NCBI GenBank assembly: GCA_024998685.1
Contig: JACOEH010000003.1
Location: forward strand, 62,001-126,000
Direction of reading: 5' to 3'
From: Nitrospira sp.
Lineage (GTDB): Bacteria > Nitrospirota > Nitrospiria > Nitrospirales > Nitrospiraceae
Length of the DNA: 64,000 nt
The notes under the pieces: model-generated
Told to the model about the DNA's origin: nothing
The model's database searches: none
Seen by the model: only the letters and a program-made list of their open reading frames with translations
Part shown: positions 17,662-28,816 of the stretch, one piece after another
How positions within the stretch are numbered: position 1 is the first letter of the stretch
Layout: every line of letters begins with the position of its first letter
Position numbers and translations under genes: made by a program

Positions 17662-18774
17662 ATGCTCGCGACACGGATTACGCAAAAAGAGGGCACATTC
17701 TATTTCATCGCGTACAAGGCCGGTGAGCTCTTGAACAAGGTTCGGTTCACCAGCCGGTATTACTTCGAGGGTGAAGAGATCGCACAAGCCAAGATTTCAG
17801 AGCATGACGACGTGGCACAGTTTATTGCGGGAATCGAGCGGAGCGAGAAGGGCTTCCAACGGGTCTTGAATCGGCAGAAGATCAAGCAGATCGTCAATTT
17901 TTATGAGACGGTCGTATCTCAACCGATGATTCCCGGCACCGTGTTGCTGTTTACCGACGAAACACTTCGTTTCCAAAAAACGGACGGCTCGGATTCAATC
18001 GGCCACCTGAGCGAGCCGAAGGGAAAGTATCTGGTGATCGACGGGCAACATCGGCTCGCCGGGCTTCACTTTTTTCATGACAAACATCCGGATCAAAGTG
18101 CGCAGGTCGAGGTGCCATGCCTGTTATTTGACGGCAGAAGTGCCGACTTTGCGACGGAGATGTTCGTGATCATCAACTCCACCCACACACGGATCAACCG
18201 GTCGCATTTGGTCGATCTCTATGAAAAAGTCTCATGGGAAAGCCCTGAAAAGAAATTTGCCGCCAAGGTCGTGAACCTCCTCTATGGCGAACCGGACTCG
18301 CCGCTGCAGTACAAGATCAATCGCCTTGGGGGGCGGAGTAAACAGGAAAAATGGATTCTGCAGTCCGAGGTATTCAACGAGCTGCTGAAAGTCGTGACGG
18401 TTCACAAGCGCTGGATGGAGTCCCACTTGGGGATGAAGGCCGAGCGCTGCTATGCGCTGGTGCGCGATTACCTGAAGGGGGTCAAGGACGTCATGGGCGA
18501 AATTTGGGGGCAGAACGACCGGTATATGTTTACGCGCGATGTGACACTCAAGGCGTTGATTCGTGTCCTGGACGACCTGATCGTGGATCGCAAGCTCATC
18601 AGTGATTGGGACGAGCAGCGCTCGCACAGACCGTTCGCTGAGGTCGTCAAGCCTTGGGCTACTCTGACCAAGGAGTTCCGTGCCGACGGCTTTTATGAGC
18701 GGTTTCCCGCCAAAGGACAACTTGAACGGGTACGGAAGATTCATCAGCGGCTGCTGGATGCGATTGTCGGATAA
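17662..18774 (+). CDS. DGQHR-domain protein, DndB-like
   Basis: 370 residues with the hallmark VIDGQHRLAGLHFF at 125-138 and the later INSTHTRINRSHLVDLYEKV segment. DGQHR proteins include DndB, the regulator or accessory protein of phosphorothioate DNA modification, and many uncharacterised members of defence loci. No dndA, dndC, dndD or dndE gene, nor other defence gene, lies beside it. The ATG at 17662 follows CAATGGAGGCTCT. The START-like gene downstream starts 17 bp inside its 3' end in another frame. Role unknown; family membership is well supported. Confidence 0.82.
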   Translation: MLATRITQKEGTFYFIAYKAGELLNKVRFTSRYYFEGEEIAQAKISEHDDVAQFIAGIERSEKGFQRVLNRQKIKQIVNFYETVVSQPMIPGTVLLFTDETLRFQKTDGSDSIGHLSEPKGKYLVIDGQHRLAGLHFFHDKHPDQSAQVEVPCLLFDGRSADFATEMFVIINSTHTRINRSHLVDLYEKVSWESPEKKFAAKVVNLLYGEPDSPLQYKINRLGGRSKQEKWILQSEVFNELLKVVTVHKRWMESHLGMKAERCYALVRDYLKGVKDVMGEIWGQNDRYMFTRDVTLKALIRVLDDLIVDRKLISDWDEQRSHRPFAEVVKPWATLTKEFRADGFYERFPAKGQLERVRKIHQRLLDAIVG

Positions 18775-19351
18775 GCGACGAGCATTCTTGCTGGGCGTCG
18801 TCTTGCCGCTTGTGTTCGATGTGCTTCTATCCGTTGCCGGATTGGGGGCCAAGTCTGTGATGGCGGCAGAGACGGATAGGCTCGAGGTCGAGGTGGAGTC
18901 CGGCGGTGGGGTCCATGCGACGGCCCAGGTCTTATTTCCGGCCAAGCTTGAGATCATTCAGGCGTTGTTGAGCGACTATCAACACTGGCCGGACCTGTTT
19001 GAAGCTCGTATGCGGGTGGCCGACTTACACATCCATGATGGGATCGCGACTGTCGACCTTCGCATCGATCACCCGTTGATGGCGGGCGAGCGCAGGTTAG
19101 TCACAGAATCAAGGATTTTACCGAACGGTGGCCTTGTGACCGACCTCACGGCAGGCGACTTCAAGCGCTATCGTCGACTGTGGAAACTGCAACCGGTCGG
19201 AGAAGGAAACCAGACGCGTGCTGATTTCGAGCTGGCGGTTGAAATCAAATCCATGGTCCCGGATTGGCTCGTGGCAATCGCCGTGCGACAGGAACTGGAC
19301 GCGCACTTTCGCATCGTCAAACAGAAAGCGTTGGAGCACTCCAAGCAGTAA
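18758..19351 (+). CDS. Exported SRPBCC/START-like protein
   Basis: 197 residues with a signal or anchor (RRAFLLGVVLPLVFDVLLSV) and then a polyketide cyclase/START-like fold: VHATAQVLFPAKLEIIQALL, later YQHWPDLFEARMRVADL and VPDWLVAIAVRQELDAHF. Such domains bind hydrophobic ligands; no substrate can be named. The ATG at 18758 overlaps the previous gene by 17 bp. It ends 5 bp before thiE, so the three genes 17662-20031 form a tight operon. Confidence 0.72.
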   Translation: MRLSDKRRAFLLGVVLPLVFDVLLSVAGLGAKSVMAAETDRLEVEVESGGGVHATAQVLFPAKLEIIQALLSDYQHWPDLFEARMRVADLHIHDGIATVDLRIDHPLMAGERRLVTESRILPNGGLVTDLTAGDFKRYRRLWKLQPVGEGNQTRADFELAVEIKSMVPDWLVAIAVRQELDAHFRIVKQKALEHSKQ

Positions 19352-19356
19352 CTGAC

Positions 19357-21543
<2,187 letters not shown>

Positions 21544-21673
21544 ATCCGAGAGAATTATGCTGTGGGAAGTGGATCAAGACAAGCACGTATCGAAACTCGG
21601 CGCCACATCTATCGGCTTGCCGCCCTCGGCATTCCTATGATACCGTCAAATCTCGTATCTGGAGCAGGAACAA

Positions 21674-22468
21674 ATGGTGAAGTATAAAGGTAATATGCAA
21701 ACGGGATTGACGGTAGGATTGTGCTTGCTTTTGGGTCTATATCCATGGTCTGTGGCATTCAGTGCCGAGGAACCGGTTACGATTTCCAAATCCGAGGAGT
21801 ATTTCCCTGATACGCTGGGGAGCCGCTGGACCTATCGCGGTCAGATCAGCGAGGGGCCACTGCAATCTGTTGAGCTGAAGTTTTTTACGAACGTATCGAC
21901 GGTTTCGGGGACCAAGACGATGAACGGCGTGACCGTGACGGTGTTCCATGATACGAACCCGGGAGATCATGGACCGTCAGATAGCTTTTATCGGCGTGAC
22001 GCGGTCGGTATCGTCTATTATGGTTCGGATCCGGGAACACCGTTGGAGAAACAGATTACGCCCTACCAAATTTTCCGATTTCCGCTGAGAATCCCGTCCT
22101 CATTCCAGCAGTTCGACCGAATGGGGGTTGATTTCGGCAGTGATATGGATCGTGACCAAACAGATGAGAAGGTCGATACGCAGGGGTGGAGTAAGGTGAT
22201 CGGTCGAGAAACCATCACCGTCCCAGCCGGTACGTTCCAGGATGCCGTCAAAGTTGAGGCACGGATGAACATGAAGATCCACTTGTCAGGAAGCCGTCAC
22301 ACCGTTTCCGGAATCGATGTGATGACGGCGTGGTTCGCCAAAGGGGTCGGTCTCGTGAAGTATTCAGAACGGCAGGAATTATCCGCGATCAAAGAGGACC
22401 GCGGCGTGATCACGGAAATTACGGAAGAACTGGAAGACTACGACATCAAAGCGGCGAAGTCTCATTGA
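21674..22468 (+). CDS. Exported protein of unknown function
   Basis: 264 residues with a signal peptide (MQTGLTVGLCLLLGLYPWSV, cleavage near FSAEE). The mature part is rich in beta strands: SEEYFPDTLGSRWTYRG, then VIGRETITVPAGTFQDAVKV and AWFAKGVGLVKYSERQ. This pattern (a phrase for total signal, then TVPAGTF and WFAKGVGLV) occurs in many secreted bacterial proteins of unknown role. It is convergent with putA and overlaps it by 7 bp. Confidence 0.72.
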   Translation: MVKYKGNMQTGLTVGLCLLLGLYPWSVAFSAEEPVTISKSEEYFPDTLGSRWTYRGQISEGPLQSVELKFFTNVSTVSGTKTMNGVTVTVFHDTNPGDHGPSDSFYRRDAVGIVYYGSDPGTPLEKQITPYQIFRFPLRIPSSFQQFDRMGVDFGSDMDRDQTDEKVDTQGWSKVIGRETITVPAGTFQDAVKVEARMNMKIHLSGSRHTVSGIDVMTAWFAKGVGLVKYSERQELSAIKEDRGVITEITEELEDYDIKAAKSH

Positions 22469-25410
22469 GTTGATTCGAATCCCCGGCGAAGCGTGTTCTC
22501 GCTGATGACTTTGGCGGTCATAAACTGGTTCAAGTAATCCTCCCCACCCGCTTTCGCACCTACTCCTGAGAAACGGTGCCCCCCGAAGGGTTGACGAGAG
22601 ACGAGGGCACCGGTGATCGATCGATTCAAGTACAGATTTCCTACGTCGAATCGCTCACGGGCCATCGCAAGATGAGCCGGACTCCTGGCATACACTCCGC
22701 CGGTCAAGGCATAGGCGGTTCCGTTTGCCAAGTGGATCGCATGAGCCATACTTTCCGCTTCCATAACGGCTAATACCGGTCCAAAAATTTCCTCCTGCGC
22801 CAGACGGTGATGAGGCTGGATATCGACAAACACCGTCGGTCCGACGAAATACCCGGTCTGCCCCACGGATCGTTGCACAAGGAGCCGGCCTTCTTCGAGA
22901 CCAATTGAAATATAGCGTTGTATGTTCGCGTGGGCTCTGGCATCGATTACCGGCCCCACCTGGGTGCCTGGATCCAACGGATTTCCGACCTCCAAGCTCA
23001 GCACTGCCTCACGTAGGCGGGACACGAAGGAGTCGTAGATGGCGCGATGGACAATGACTCGGGAGCAGGCCGAGCATTTCTGTCCCGCGTAGCCGGCGAA
23101 CGATGCAACGACACCGGTAATCGCTTCGTCAAGATCCGCCGTCTCATCGACGATAATGGCATTCTTCCCACCCATCTCGGCAATCACCCGCTTGATCATC
23201 GGCTGTCCCGGGCCCACGCGCGACGCTTCGGCGAGAATGCGAAGTCCCACCGTCTTCGATCCGGTAAACGCGATCGTGACGACATGGGGATGTGCAACGA
23301 GCGCTTGGCCGATCTCCGGCCCCCCTGGGAGACAGGTCAAACAATCGGCCGGTACACCGGCCTCAATAAGGATGTCGGTGAGCAGAGTTCCTAAGCCGGA
23401 CGAGCGTTCCGATGGCTTGAACAGGACCGGATTTCCGGTTACGAGAGCCGCTGATACCATTCCAGCGGGGATGGCGAGCGGAAAGTTCCATGGCGCGATG
23501 ACTGCCGTCACGCCACGCGGTTCATAAATGCGCTGGTTGTGTTCTCCCGGACGATTCCCCAATCGCACCGGAGGAGCCAAGCGGTCCATCTCATCGGCAT
23601 AGTAGCGGAGGAAGTCGACCGCTTCCGTCACATCGGCGTCTGCCTCCCGCCAGGGTTTGCCGACCTCAAATAATTCCCAGGCTGCCAGCTCGTAGCGACG
23701 CCGAGCTAGTTCCGATGCGGCCGTCCTTAGTATTGCAGATCGCGCTTCCGGAGCTTTCCGTCGCCAAGAGTCCCATTGCTTGAGCGTCTGTTCGATGATG
23801 TGGTCCAGATCGGATGCCGCTGCGCTTCGCACCTTCACCACGACTTCATTCGGTCTACAAGGATTATGGGATTCCAGCCATGGGCCGGTCAGCCTGATAC
23901 CGGATGTCCCACCGGGCCATTGTCGGCCCAGCTGAGATCGAACCGATCCAATACCCGCCAGCATGGCGTTCCGAACCGCGGCCTGTGAAAAGTCGCTGTG
24001 CGGTTCGTTGCTAAAACTCTTCTCGTCGGTGGTTATTGTGGGTGGGAGCCGGGGCGGCACTGTCGGTGGAACGAGGAGCCGAGTCAATGGCTGGGACTCG
24101 ACGTACTCTTTTTGGAGGAACGATTCGTTCGACGTATTTTCCAAGAGCCGCCGAACCAGATAGGCCATACCGGGGAGCAGCCGACCGACAGGACTGTATA
24201 AGCGAACACGGCGGCCTAACGTGACCATAGCTTGTTGGAAGGGCTCTGCCATGCCGAAGATCATTTGGTACTCGCGCGCTTCCGGACCCAAACCCCGTGA
24301 TTCCGCATGGGCTTCGATAGCGGCTAATGTGCGAAGATTGTGCGTGCCGAACGCGGGGCGGATGAGATCGGAATGTTCAAAGAGCATCGGAATCAATCGC
24401 TCGTACTGAATGTCGGTTTCCGCCTTGTGTTCAAAAAGCGGAGGCGGCCAGCCAGCTTGCCGATATCGGACGGTGTCTGAGTCCCAGTACGCCCCTTTGA
24501 CCAATCGGATCGTGATCGGGGCGCGACGCGTTCGTGCCCAGGAAACCAGATCCTGTACATCCCGTTCGGTTTCTCGGTGATAGGCCTGCAGCGCGAGTCC
24601 GGCATAGGGATAGGATCGATAAGCCGGCTCTGCGAAGAGTTTTTTGAAAATGTGCAGAATCAGGTCCTTTGTTTCCGCCTGCTCCATATCGAAAATCAAT
24701 CCGGCCGGCAGCGACTGTGCCAGTTCCACCAGTGGGCGGAGACGTGCGGCAACCGACTCATAACTTCCATCCGGATCGATCGGGTCCAGCCGGGATGAGA
24801 GGGCCGAAATTTTGAGCGAGAGCTGCACGCGCGGGATCGGTCCCAAGTGGTCTTGTTGGAGTAGAGGAGTGGAAACCCAAGATTTGGTGGCCCGGTCGAG
24901 TTCATTCAAGGCGTTCAGACACTGGTCGCGATAGTGGTCGGCTTCCTGTTCGCTGATAGTGGCCTCGCCCAAAAGATCGACAGACCAGGCTCGTCCGTCT
25001 TTCCATAACTGCGACAAGGCTGGAACCGCTTCTTCGATCGAGGCACCGGCAATGAAAGTTTTGGCCATCTGTTCGATGTGGTTCCTGATCGACTTTCCGG
25101 TGAGACGGGCGCCCATGCTCGTTGAGGCCAGTACCTTCAATCCCCACTGAAGTCCGAACAACTCGCCGCTCTCGTGGCCGAAATATTCCTCGGCAAGCGA
25201 CACGACTCGTTCATCGTCCGGAATGACCGGAAGGACATCGATGAAGTGGAACAGCCTTGTCTTAAACGACGCATCCTTCATCGCCAGGTTGATCGCCGAA
25301 TGGGACCACCAGCGGCTATCGAAGATCGACGGTGATAGGCCGGCGGAAAACTGGGCAAGTTGTTCGCCGATCAGGCGAATGGCTGGTTCCAATGAGGGAG
25401 ATGGTGTCAT
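22462..25410 (-). CDS. putA: Bifunctional proline dehydrogenase / P5C dehydrogenase PutA
   Basis: 982 residues from MTPSPSLEPAIRLIGEQLAQ; the open frame extends to 25530 without a family match. Residues about 80-430 form the FAD proline dehydrogenase barrel (VQLSLKISALSSRLDP, then RLVKGAYWDSDTVRYR and FGTHNLRTLAAI). Residues about 500-980 form the NAD aldehyde dehydrogenase with catalytic Cys in GYAGQKCSACSR and substrate motif FTGSKTVGL. It oxidises proline to glutamate with channelled pyrroline-5-carboxylate. No DNA-binding RHH domain is present at the N-terminus, so it is not an autoregulating PutA. Confidence 0.95.
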   Translation of the reverse strand: MTPSPSLEPAIRLIGEQLAQFSAGLSPSIFDSRWWSHSAINLAMKDASFKTRLFHFIDVLPVIPDDERVVSLAEEYFGHESGELFGLQWGLKVLASTSMGARLTGKSIRNHIEQMAKTFIAGASIEEAVPALSQLWKDGRAWSVDLLGEATISEQEADHYRDQCLNALNELDRATKSWVSTPLLQQDHLGPIPRVQLSLKISALSSRLDPIDPDGSYESVAARLRPLVELAQSLPAGLIFDMEQAETKDLILHIFKKLFAEPAYRSYPYAGLALQAYHRETERDVQDLVSWARTRRAPITIRLVKGAYWDSDTVRYRQAGWPPPLFEHKAETDIQYERLIPMLFEHSDLIRPAFGTHNLRTLAAIEAHAESRGLGPEAREYQMIFGMAEPFQQAMVTLGRRVRLYSPVGRLLPGMAYLVRRLLENTSNESFLQKEYVESQPLTRLLVPPTVPPRLPPTITTDEKSFSNEPHSDFSQAAVRNAMLAGIGSVRSQLGRQWPGGTSGIRLTGPWLESHNPCRPNEVVVKVRSAAASDLDHIIEQTLKQWDSWRRKAPEARSAILRTAASELARRRYELAAWELFEVGKPWREADADVTEAVDFLRYYADEMDRLAPPVRLGNRPGEHNQRIYEPRGVTAVIAPWNFPLAIPAGMVSAALVTGNPVLFKPSERSSGLGTLLTDILIEAGVPADCLTCLPGGPEIGQALVAHPHVVTIAFTGSKTVGLRILAEASRVGPGQPMIKRVIAEMGGKNAIIVDETADLDEAITGVVASFAGYAGQKCSACSRVIVHRAIYDSFVSRLREAVLSLEVGNPLDPGTQVGPVIDARAHANIQRYISIGLEEGRLLVQRSVGQTGYFVGPTVFVDIQPHHRLAQEEIFGPVLAVMEAESMAHAIHLANGTAYALTGGVYARSPAHLAMARERFDVGNLYLNRSITGALVSRQPFGGHRFSGVGAKAGGEDYLNQFMTAKVISENTLRRGFESTQ

Positions 25411-25642
25411 CGGTAGTCCCGAGCGTGATGCACTCCGTTTGAATTCAGTATACCTCTCGGACGGCTGATGGTCATCGTCCTTGACTTCCCCGGTCGGCGT
25501 ATGGTCGAGGGCCCGAGCGACCCATATCATTTTCCGTAAGGCATCGCTTATGATGCTAGGGTAAGGGTAAATAGATGGTTGGATCGGAGAATACTCGTCC
25601 TCTAAGACGCGGTCGAGTGGAATCAGAGTAGGAGATATCGAT

Positions 25643-26518
25643 ATGGCCGATGAACACAGTCATGGGGCGCAGCAGCCCCAGACAAAAGATAATTTGATCC
25701 CCGGAGTGAAGCATGTCATTGCCGTCAGCAGCGGAAAAGGCGGGGTCGGCAAATCAACTGTCGCGGCGAACCTGGCCTGTGCGTTAGCCGTGGCCGGCGC
25801 AAAGGTTGGACTCTTGGATGCCGACCTCTATGGCCCCAACATCCCCATGATGATGGGGAGCACGACCGGACCGGAACAGAAAGACGGCAAGATTCTTCCG
25901 GTCGAGAATTACGGGGTGAAGCTGATTTCCATGGCGTTTCTGGTACCGGAAGAAGCCCCACTGGTTTGGCGCGGCCCCATGGTCCATCAGTATTTGCAAG
26001 CGTTCTTCCGCGATGTGTTGTGGGGAGATTTGGACTACCTACTCATCGACTTGCCTCCTGGTACCGGCGATGTGCAGCTTTCCTTGTCGCAGATGGTTCC
26101 GTTGGCGGGGGCGATTACGGTGACGACGCCTCAAGAAGTTGCGCTGTACGACGTTCGTAAGGGGATGGGGATGTTTCAAAAAGTGAATGTCCCGCTCCTG
26201 GGTATCATCGAAAACATGAGTTACTTTGTTTGTGGTCACTGCGGTGAACGAACGGAGATTTTTTCGCATGGAGGAGGCGAGCGGGCGGCGACCAAGCTCG
26301 GTGTGCCGTTCCTCGGACGGATCCCAATCGATCCGGCTATCAGGGATGGTGGGGATACCGGTCACCCGATCGTCGTAGCTGATCCGGCATCCCCACAGGC
26401 CGCGGCGTTCCGGGATATTGCAAAGAAAATCATGGAAGAGGTAGGTGGCGCCGGAAAGGACGGTCCGTCTATCGATAGTTTGCTCAAAAAGATCAAACAA
26501 CCGTTCAACACCAATTGA
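25643..26518 (+). CDS. mrp: Mrp/NBP35-family Fe-S carrier ATPase
   Basis: 291-residue P-loop NTPase that carries and transfers [4Fe-4S] clusters. The deviant Walker A GKGGVGKST lies at about residues 32-40, with DADLYGPNIPMM, LIDLPPGTGDVQLSL and the cluster-binding CGHCGE (CxxC) near residue 196. No N-terminal DUF59 domain is present. ATG at 25643 follows TAGGAGATATCG. It heads a same-strand block with a Rieske ferredoxin, two unknown genes and lipA. Confidence 0.95.
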   Translation: MADEHSHGAQQPQTKDNLIPGVKHVIAVSSGKGGVGKSTVAANLACALAVAGAKVGLLDADLYGPNIPMMMGSTTGPEQKDGKILPVENYGVKLISMAFLVPEEAPLVWRGPMVHQYLQAFFRDVLWGDLDYLLIDLPPGTGDVQLSLSQMVPLAGAITVTTPQEVALYDVRKGMGMFQKVNVPLLGIIENMSYFVCGHCGERTEIFSHGGGERAATKLGVPFLGRIPIDPAIRDGGDTGHPIVVADPASPQAAAFRDIAKKIMEEVGGAGKDGPSIDSLLKKIKQPFNTN

Positions 26519-26542
26519 CAGGTATGACTTTGGAGGGAAAGC

Positions 26543-26854
26543 ATGGCGGAGTTTGTACGGGTAGCAGCGCTAGCGGACATCAAGCCTGGGCAGGGTATTG
26601 TGGCGGAAGCCAATGGGAAAGCACTGGCTGTATTTAATGTGGATGGGGCCATCCACGCGATTAACAATACCTGTTGCCATCGAGATGGTCCATTGGGGGA
26701 GGGAGAGTTAGAAGGCAATATTGTTACCTGCCCCTGGCACGGATGGCGATACAATGTCACTACCGGGGCTTGCATGAATAATCCCTCCGCGAAAGTGGAA
26801 ACCTATCAAGTAAAGGTGGAAGGCGAAGATGTGAAAGTACTATTTGAACAATGA
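26543..26854 (+). CDS. Rieske [2Fe-2S] ferredoxin
   Basis: 103-residue soluble Rieske protein. The cluster ligands are in CCHRDGPLGEG (Cys-x-His) and CPWHGW (Cys-x-x-His) about 19 residues apart. The size and lack of a membrane anchor fit ferredoxins that serve ring-hydroxylating oxygenases or NirD-type partners, but none is encoded next to it. It is preceded by a TGGAGGGAAAGC ribosome site and lies 24 bp after mrp. Confidence 0.93.
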   Translation: MAEFVRVAALADIKPGQGIVAEANGKALAVFNVDGAIHAINNTCCHRDGPLGEGELEGNIVTCPWHGWRYNVTTGACMNNPSAKVETYQVKVEGEDVKVLFEQ

Positions 26855-26905
26855 GCCTTGCTTGCGCCAAAGCTATTGGACATTCGCTCTTACTCGAGGT
26901 GACAC

Positions 26906-27271
26906 ATGGCTGTTTCTTCAAATGATCAAATCGACATCGTCGCTGCGCTCGTCCGCCTCTATGTATTCTTGGCTCAATACCTGGATCGTTGTTCCGACGA
27001 AGCCGCACGCAAAAGCTTCCCGGATGCTGAGCTGCAAGCCCATCTGAATGAGACACGCCGACAGCTCATGGAGATCCTGTCGGTCAATCCTGTTGTGAAG
27101 AAAAAGCTTACCGAGGAATGTGACCGAATCTTGACATTGGGGGCCGCTTGTCTACAATCCGGCGCAGCAGATTCCAAGACGCGAGAGGCAATTCAAGCTG
27201 AGCGGGCCGTGCTCAAGAACAAGACCATCGCGTTGAGCGACTTGGTTGCGGTCTATCGAGCCTTAGCATGA
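26906..27271 (+). CDS. Conserved small helical protein, unknown function
   Basis: 121 residues, mostly helical, no signal peptide or membrane segment. VRLYVFLAQYLDRCSDEAAR and ECDRILTLGAACLQSG are the most distinctive stretches. I do not recognise a family. It lies between the Rieske ferredoxin and another unknown gene in the mrp-lipA block and ends 3 bp before the next start, so an Fe-S or lipoate-linked role is possible by context. Confidence 0.65.
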   Translation: MAVSSNDQIDIVAALVRLYVFLAQYLDRCSDEAARKSFPDAELQAHLNETRRQLMEILSVNPVVKKKLTEECDRILTLGAACLQSGAADSKTREAIQAERAVLKNKTIALSDLVAVYRALA

Positions 27272-27274
27272 ACA

Positions 27275-27640
27275 ATGGATGGGGGAGGACTCGACAAGCA
27301 TCAACTCGCCGGATTGGATGACCGGGAGCGGGGATTCAGCAGGCCGGTCGAATTTGAACGAGAAGGAGAAGGCTATCGAGCCGTTCTTCGGTACGAAACG
27401 CTCCGCATCGTGACCGAGTCGCATCCTACTCAGAACGAAGCTCTGACGATTTTGATTCAGACTCTGCAGTCACAAGGGTATCGTCAGCTCAAAACGCAAA
27501 TGAGTTTTCACGAGGGCGTGTATCTCGGGTCACGGGAACTTTGGATGGAGTATCCCGATCCGCCGGAAGCCGAGCCGGAGCGGAGCGGCTTCTTTGGGAC
27601 AATAAAGAACTGGTTCAAGGCGCGTTCAGGGAGCGGATAG
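27275..27640 (+). CDS. Conserved protein of unknown function
   Basis: 121 residues without signal peptide. [20 protein letters not shown], then [19 protein letters not shown] and [12 protein letters not shown] give an alternating strand-helix pattern. The C-terminus is basic ([14 protein letters not shown]), a possible membrane-associating tail. Not recognised. It is 5 bp before lipA and 3 bp after the previous gene, so clearly part of the operon. Confidence 0.65.
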   Translation: MDGGGLDKHQLAGLDDRERGFSRPVEFEREGEGYRAVLRYETLRIVTESHPTQNEALTILIQTLQSQGYRQLKTQMSFHEGVYLGSRELWMEYPDPPEAEPERSGFFGTIKNWFKARSGSG

Positions 27641-27645
27641 CGATT

Positions 27646-28578
27646 ATGAGCTTCGTCCCGCTTGACCATCTACGGCCCCCGTCGACTACCGGCCGGCAGC
27701 CATCAGCCGTCGCCCATAAGCCATCAACTGATCACCGGCTCCGTCTTCCGCCATGGTTTAAGATTCAGGCCAGAACGGGCCCGGATTATCTCGATATCAA
27801 GCAAACCATGGAGCGACTCAAGCTCCACACGATTTGCGAGGAGGCCGGTTGTCCCAATCGATGGGAATGTTGGAATGCCCGTACTGCGACGTTCCTGATT
27901 CTTGGCGACATCTGCACCAGGCGTTGCCACTACTGTTCTGTGCAGACAGGTAGGCCGCTTCCAGTGGATGAGAAGGAGCCACATCGTGTTGCAGAGGCGA
28001 TCCACGCGCTGGGCCTTCGTCATGCGGTCATCACTTCGGTGAATCGCGACGAATTGCCTGATGGCGGGGCATGGGTCTTTGCGGAAACGATCAGGCAGAC
28101 TAGGCGGCTGAATCCAACTTGCACGATCGAGGTGCTGATACCGGACTTTGAGGGAAATGAGGAAGCGATCGCTGTGGTCTGTGACGAGAAGCCGGAGATT
28201 CTGAATCACAATATTGAAACCGTTCGCCGACTCTTTCCTTCGATCAGACCTCAAGGGAAATATCAACGGTCGATCGACCTCCTGGCGAGGGCCAAGCAAC
28301 ATGAAATGAAGACAAAGTCCGGCTTGATCGTAGGGATGGGGGAGACTCTTCATGAAGCGCGCGAGGTTATGCTGGATCTCCGAGCGGTCGGCTGCGATAT
28401 CCTCACGATTGGTCAATATCTCCAGCCGACCAGAGACCATCTACCAGTCGCTCGGTTCTATGATCCCTCCGAATTTGCGTTGTTGAAGGAGGAGGGGCTT
28501 GCAATGGGTTTCAGCCATGTAGAATCAGGTCCTCTCGTCCGCAGCTCCTATCATGCGGAGCAGCAAGTAGCTGGTTGA
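27646..28578 (+). CDS. lipA: Lipoyl synthase
   Basis: 310-residue radical SAM enzyme inserting two sulfurs into octanoyl groups on lipoate-dependent complexes. The auxiliary cluster motif is [13 protein letters not shown] and the radical SAM motif is CTRRCHYC; the C-terminal RSSYHAE holds the conserved Ser ligand. ATG at 27646 is the likely start. Residues about 10-35 ([20 protein letters not shown]) are low-complexity and longer than usual before LPPWFK; they may be an expansion. The gene closes the mrp operon. Confidence 0.95.
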   Translation: MSFVPLDHLRPPSTTGRQPSAVAHKPSTDHRLRLPPWFKIQARTGPDYLDIKQTMERLKLHTICEEAGCPNRWECWNARTATFLILGDICTRRCHYCSVQTGRPLPVDEKEPHRVAEAIHALGLRHAVITSVNRDELPDGGAWVFAETIRQTRRLNPTCTIEVLIPDFEGNEEAIAVVCDEKPEILNHNIETVRRLFPSIRPQGKYQRSIDLLARAKQHEMKTKSGLIVGMGETLHEAREVMLDLRAVGCDILTIGQYLQPTRDHLPVARFYDPSEFALLKEEGLAMGFSHVESGPLVRSSYHAEQQVAG

Positions 28579-28816
28579 TCAACGATATCTCGACAGGCTC
28601 GGAAATCTTGGTGCGTCAGCCGCTTAGGTGTCCCCTTGTCCTCTTCAATTGCTCTCCCACGTATCCATTGTTGATATCCGACCCTGTTCACATATAGACA
28701 ATCGATTCGACTTTGCGCGAGAGTGCCGTCATGCGGCCAGGCGATCGATCGGTCTGCAGAGCCGTCGAGTCCGGCGTTCTGGCCGTTGATGCGTTCTACG
28801 AGCAATGGAGGTGTGC
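28579..28816. other. Gap between lipA and mscS
   Basis: About 240 bp without a supported gene. The antisense open frame here has no family features and no good ribosome site. No terminator hairpin could be picked out with confidence. It probably holds the mscS promoter. Confidence 0.4.

Noticed and set aside
18232..18957. 241-codon minus-strand frame overlapping the DGQHR and START-like genes
   Set aside because: Antisense to two supported genes; no domain recognised.
28551..28805. 84-codon minus-strand frame between lipA and mscS
   Set aside because: No ribosome site, no motif and it overlaps the lipA end; probably chance.
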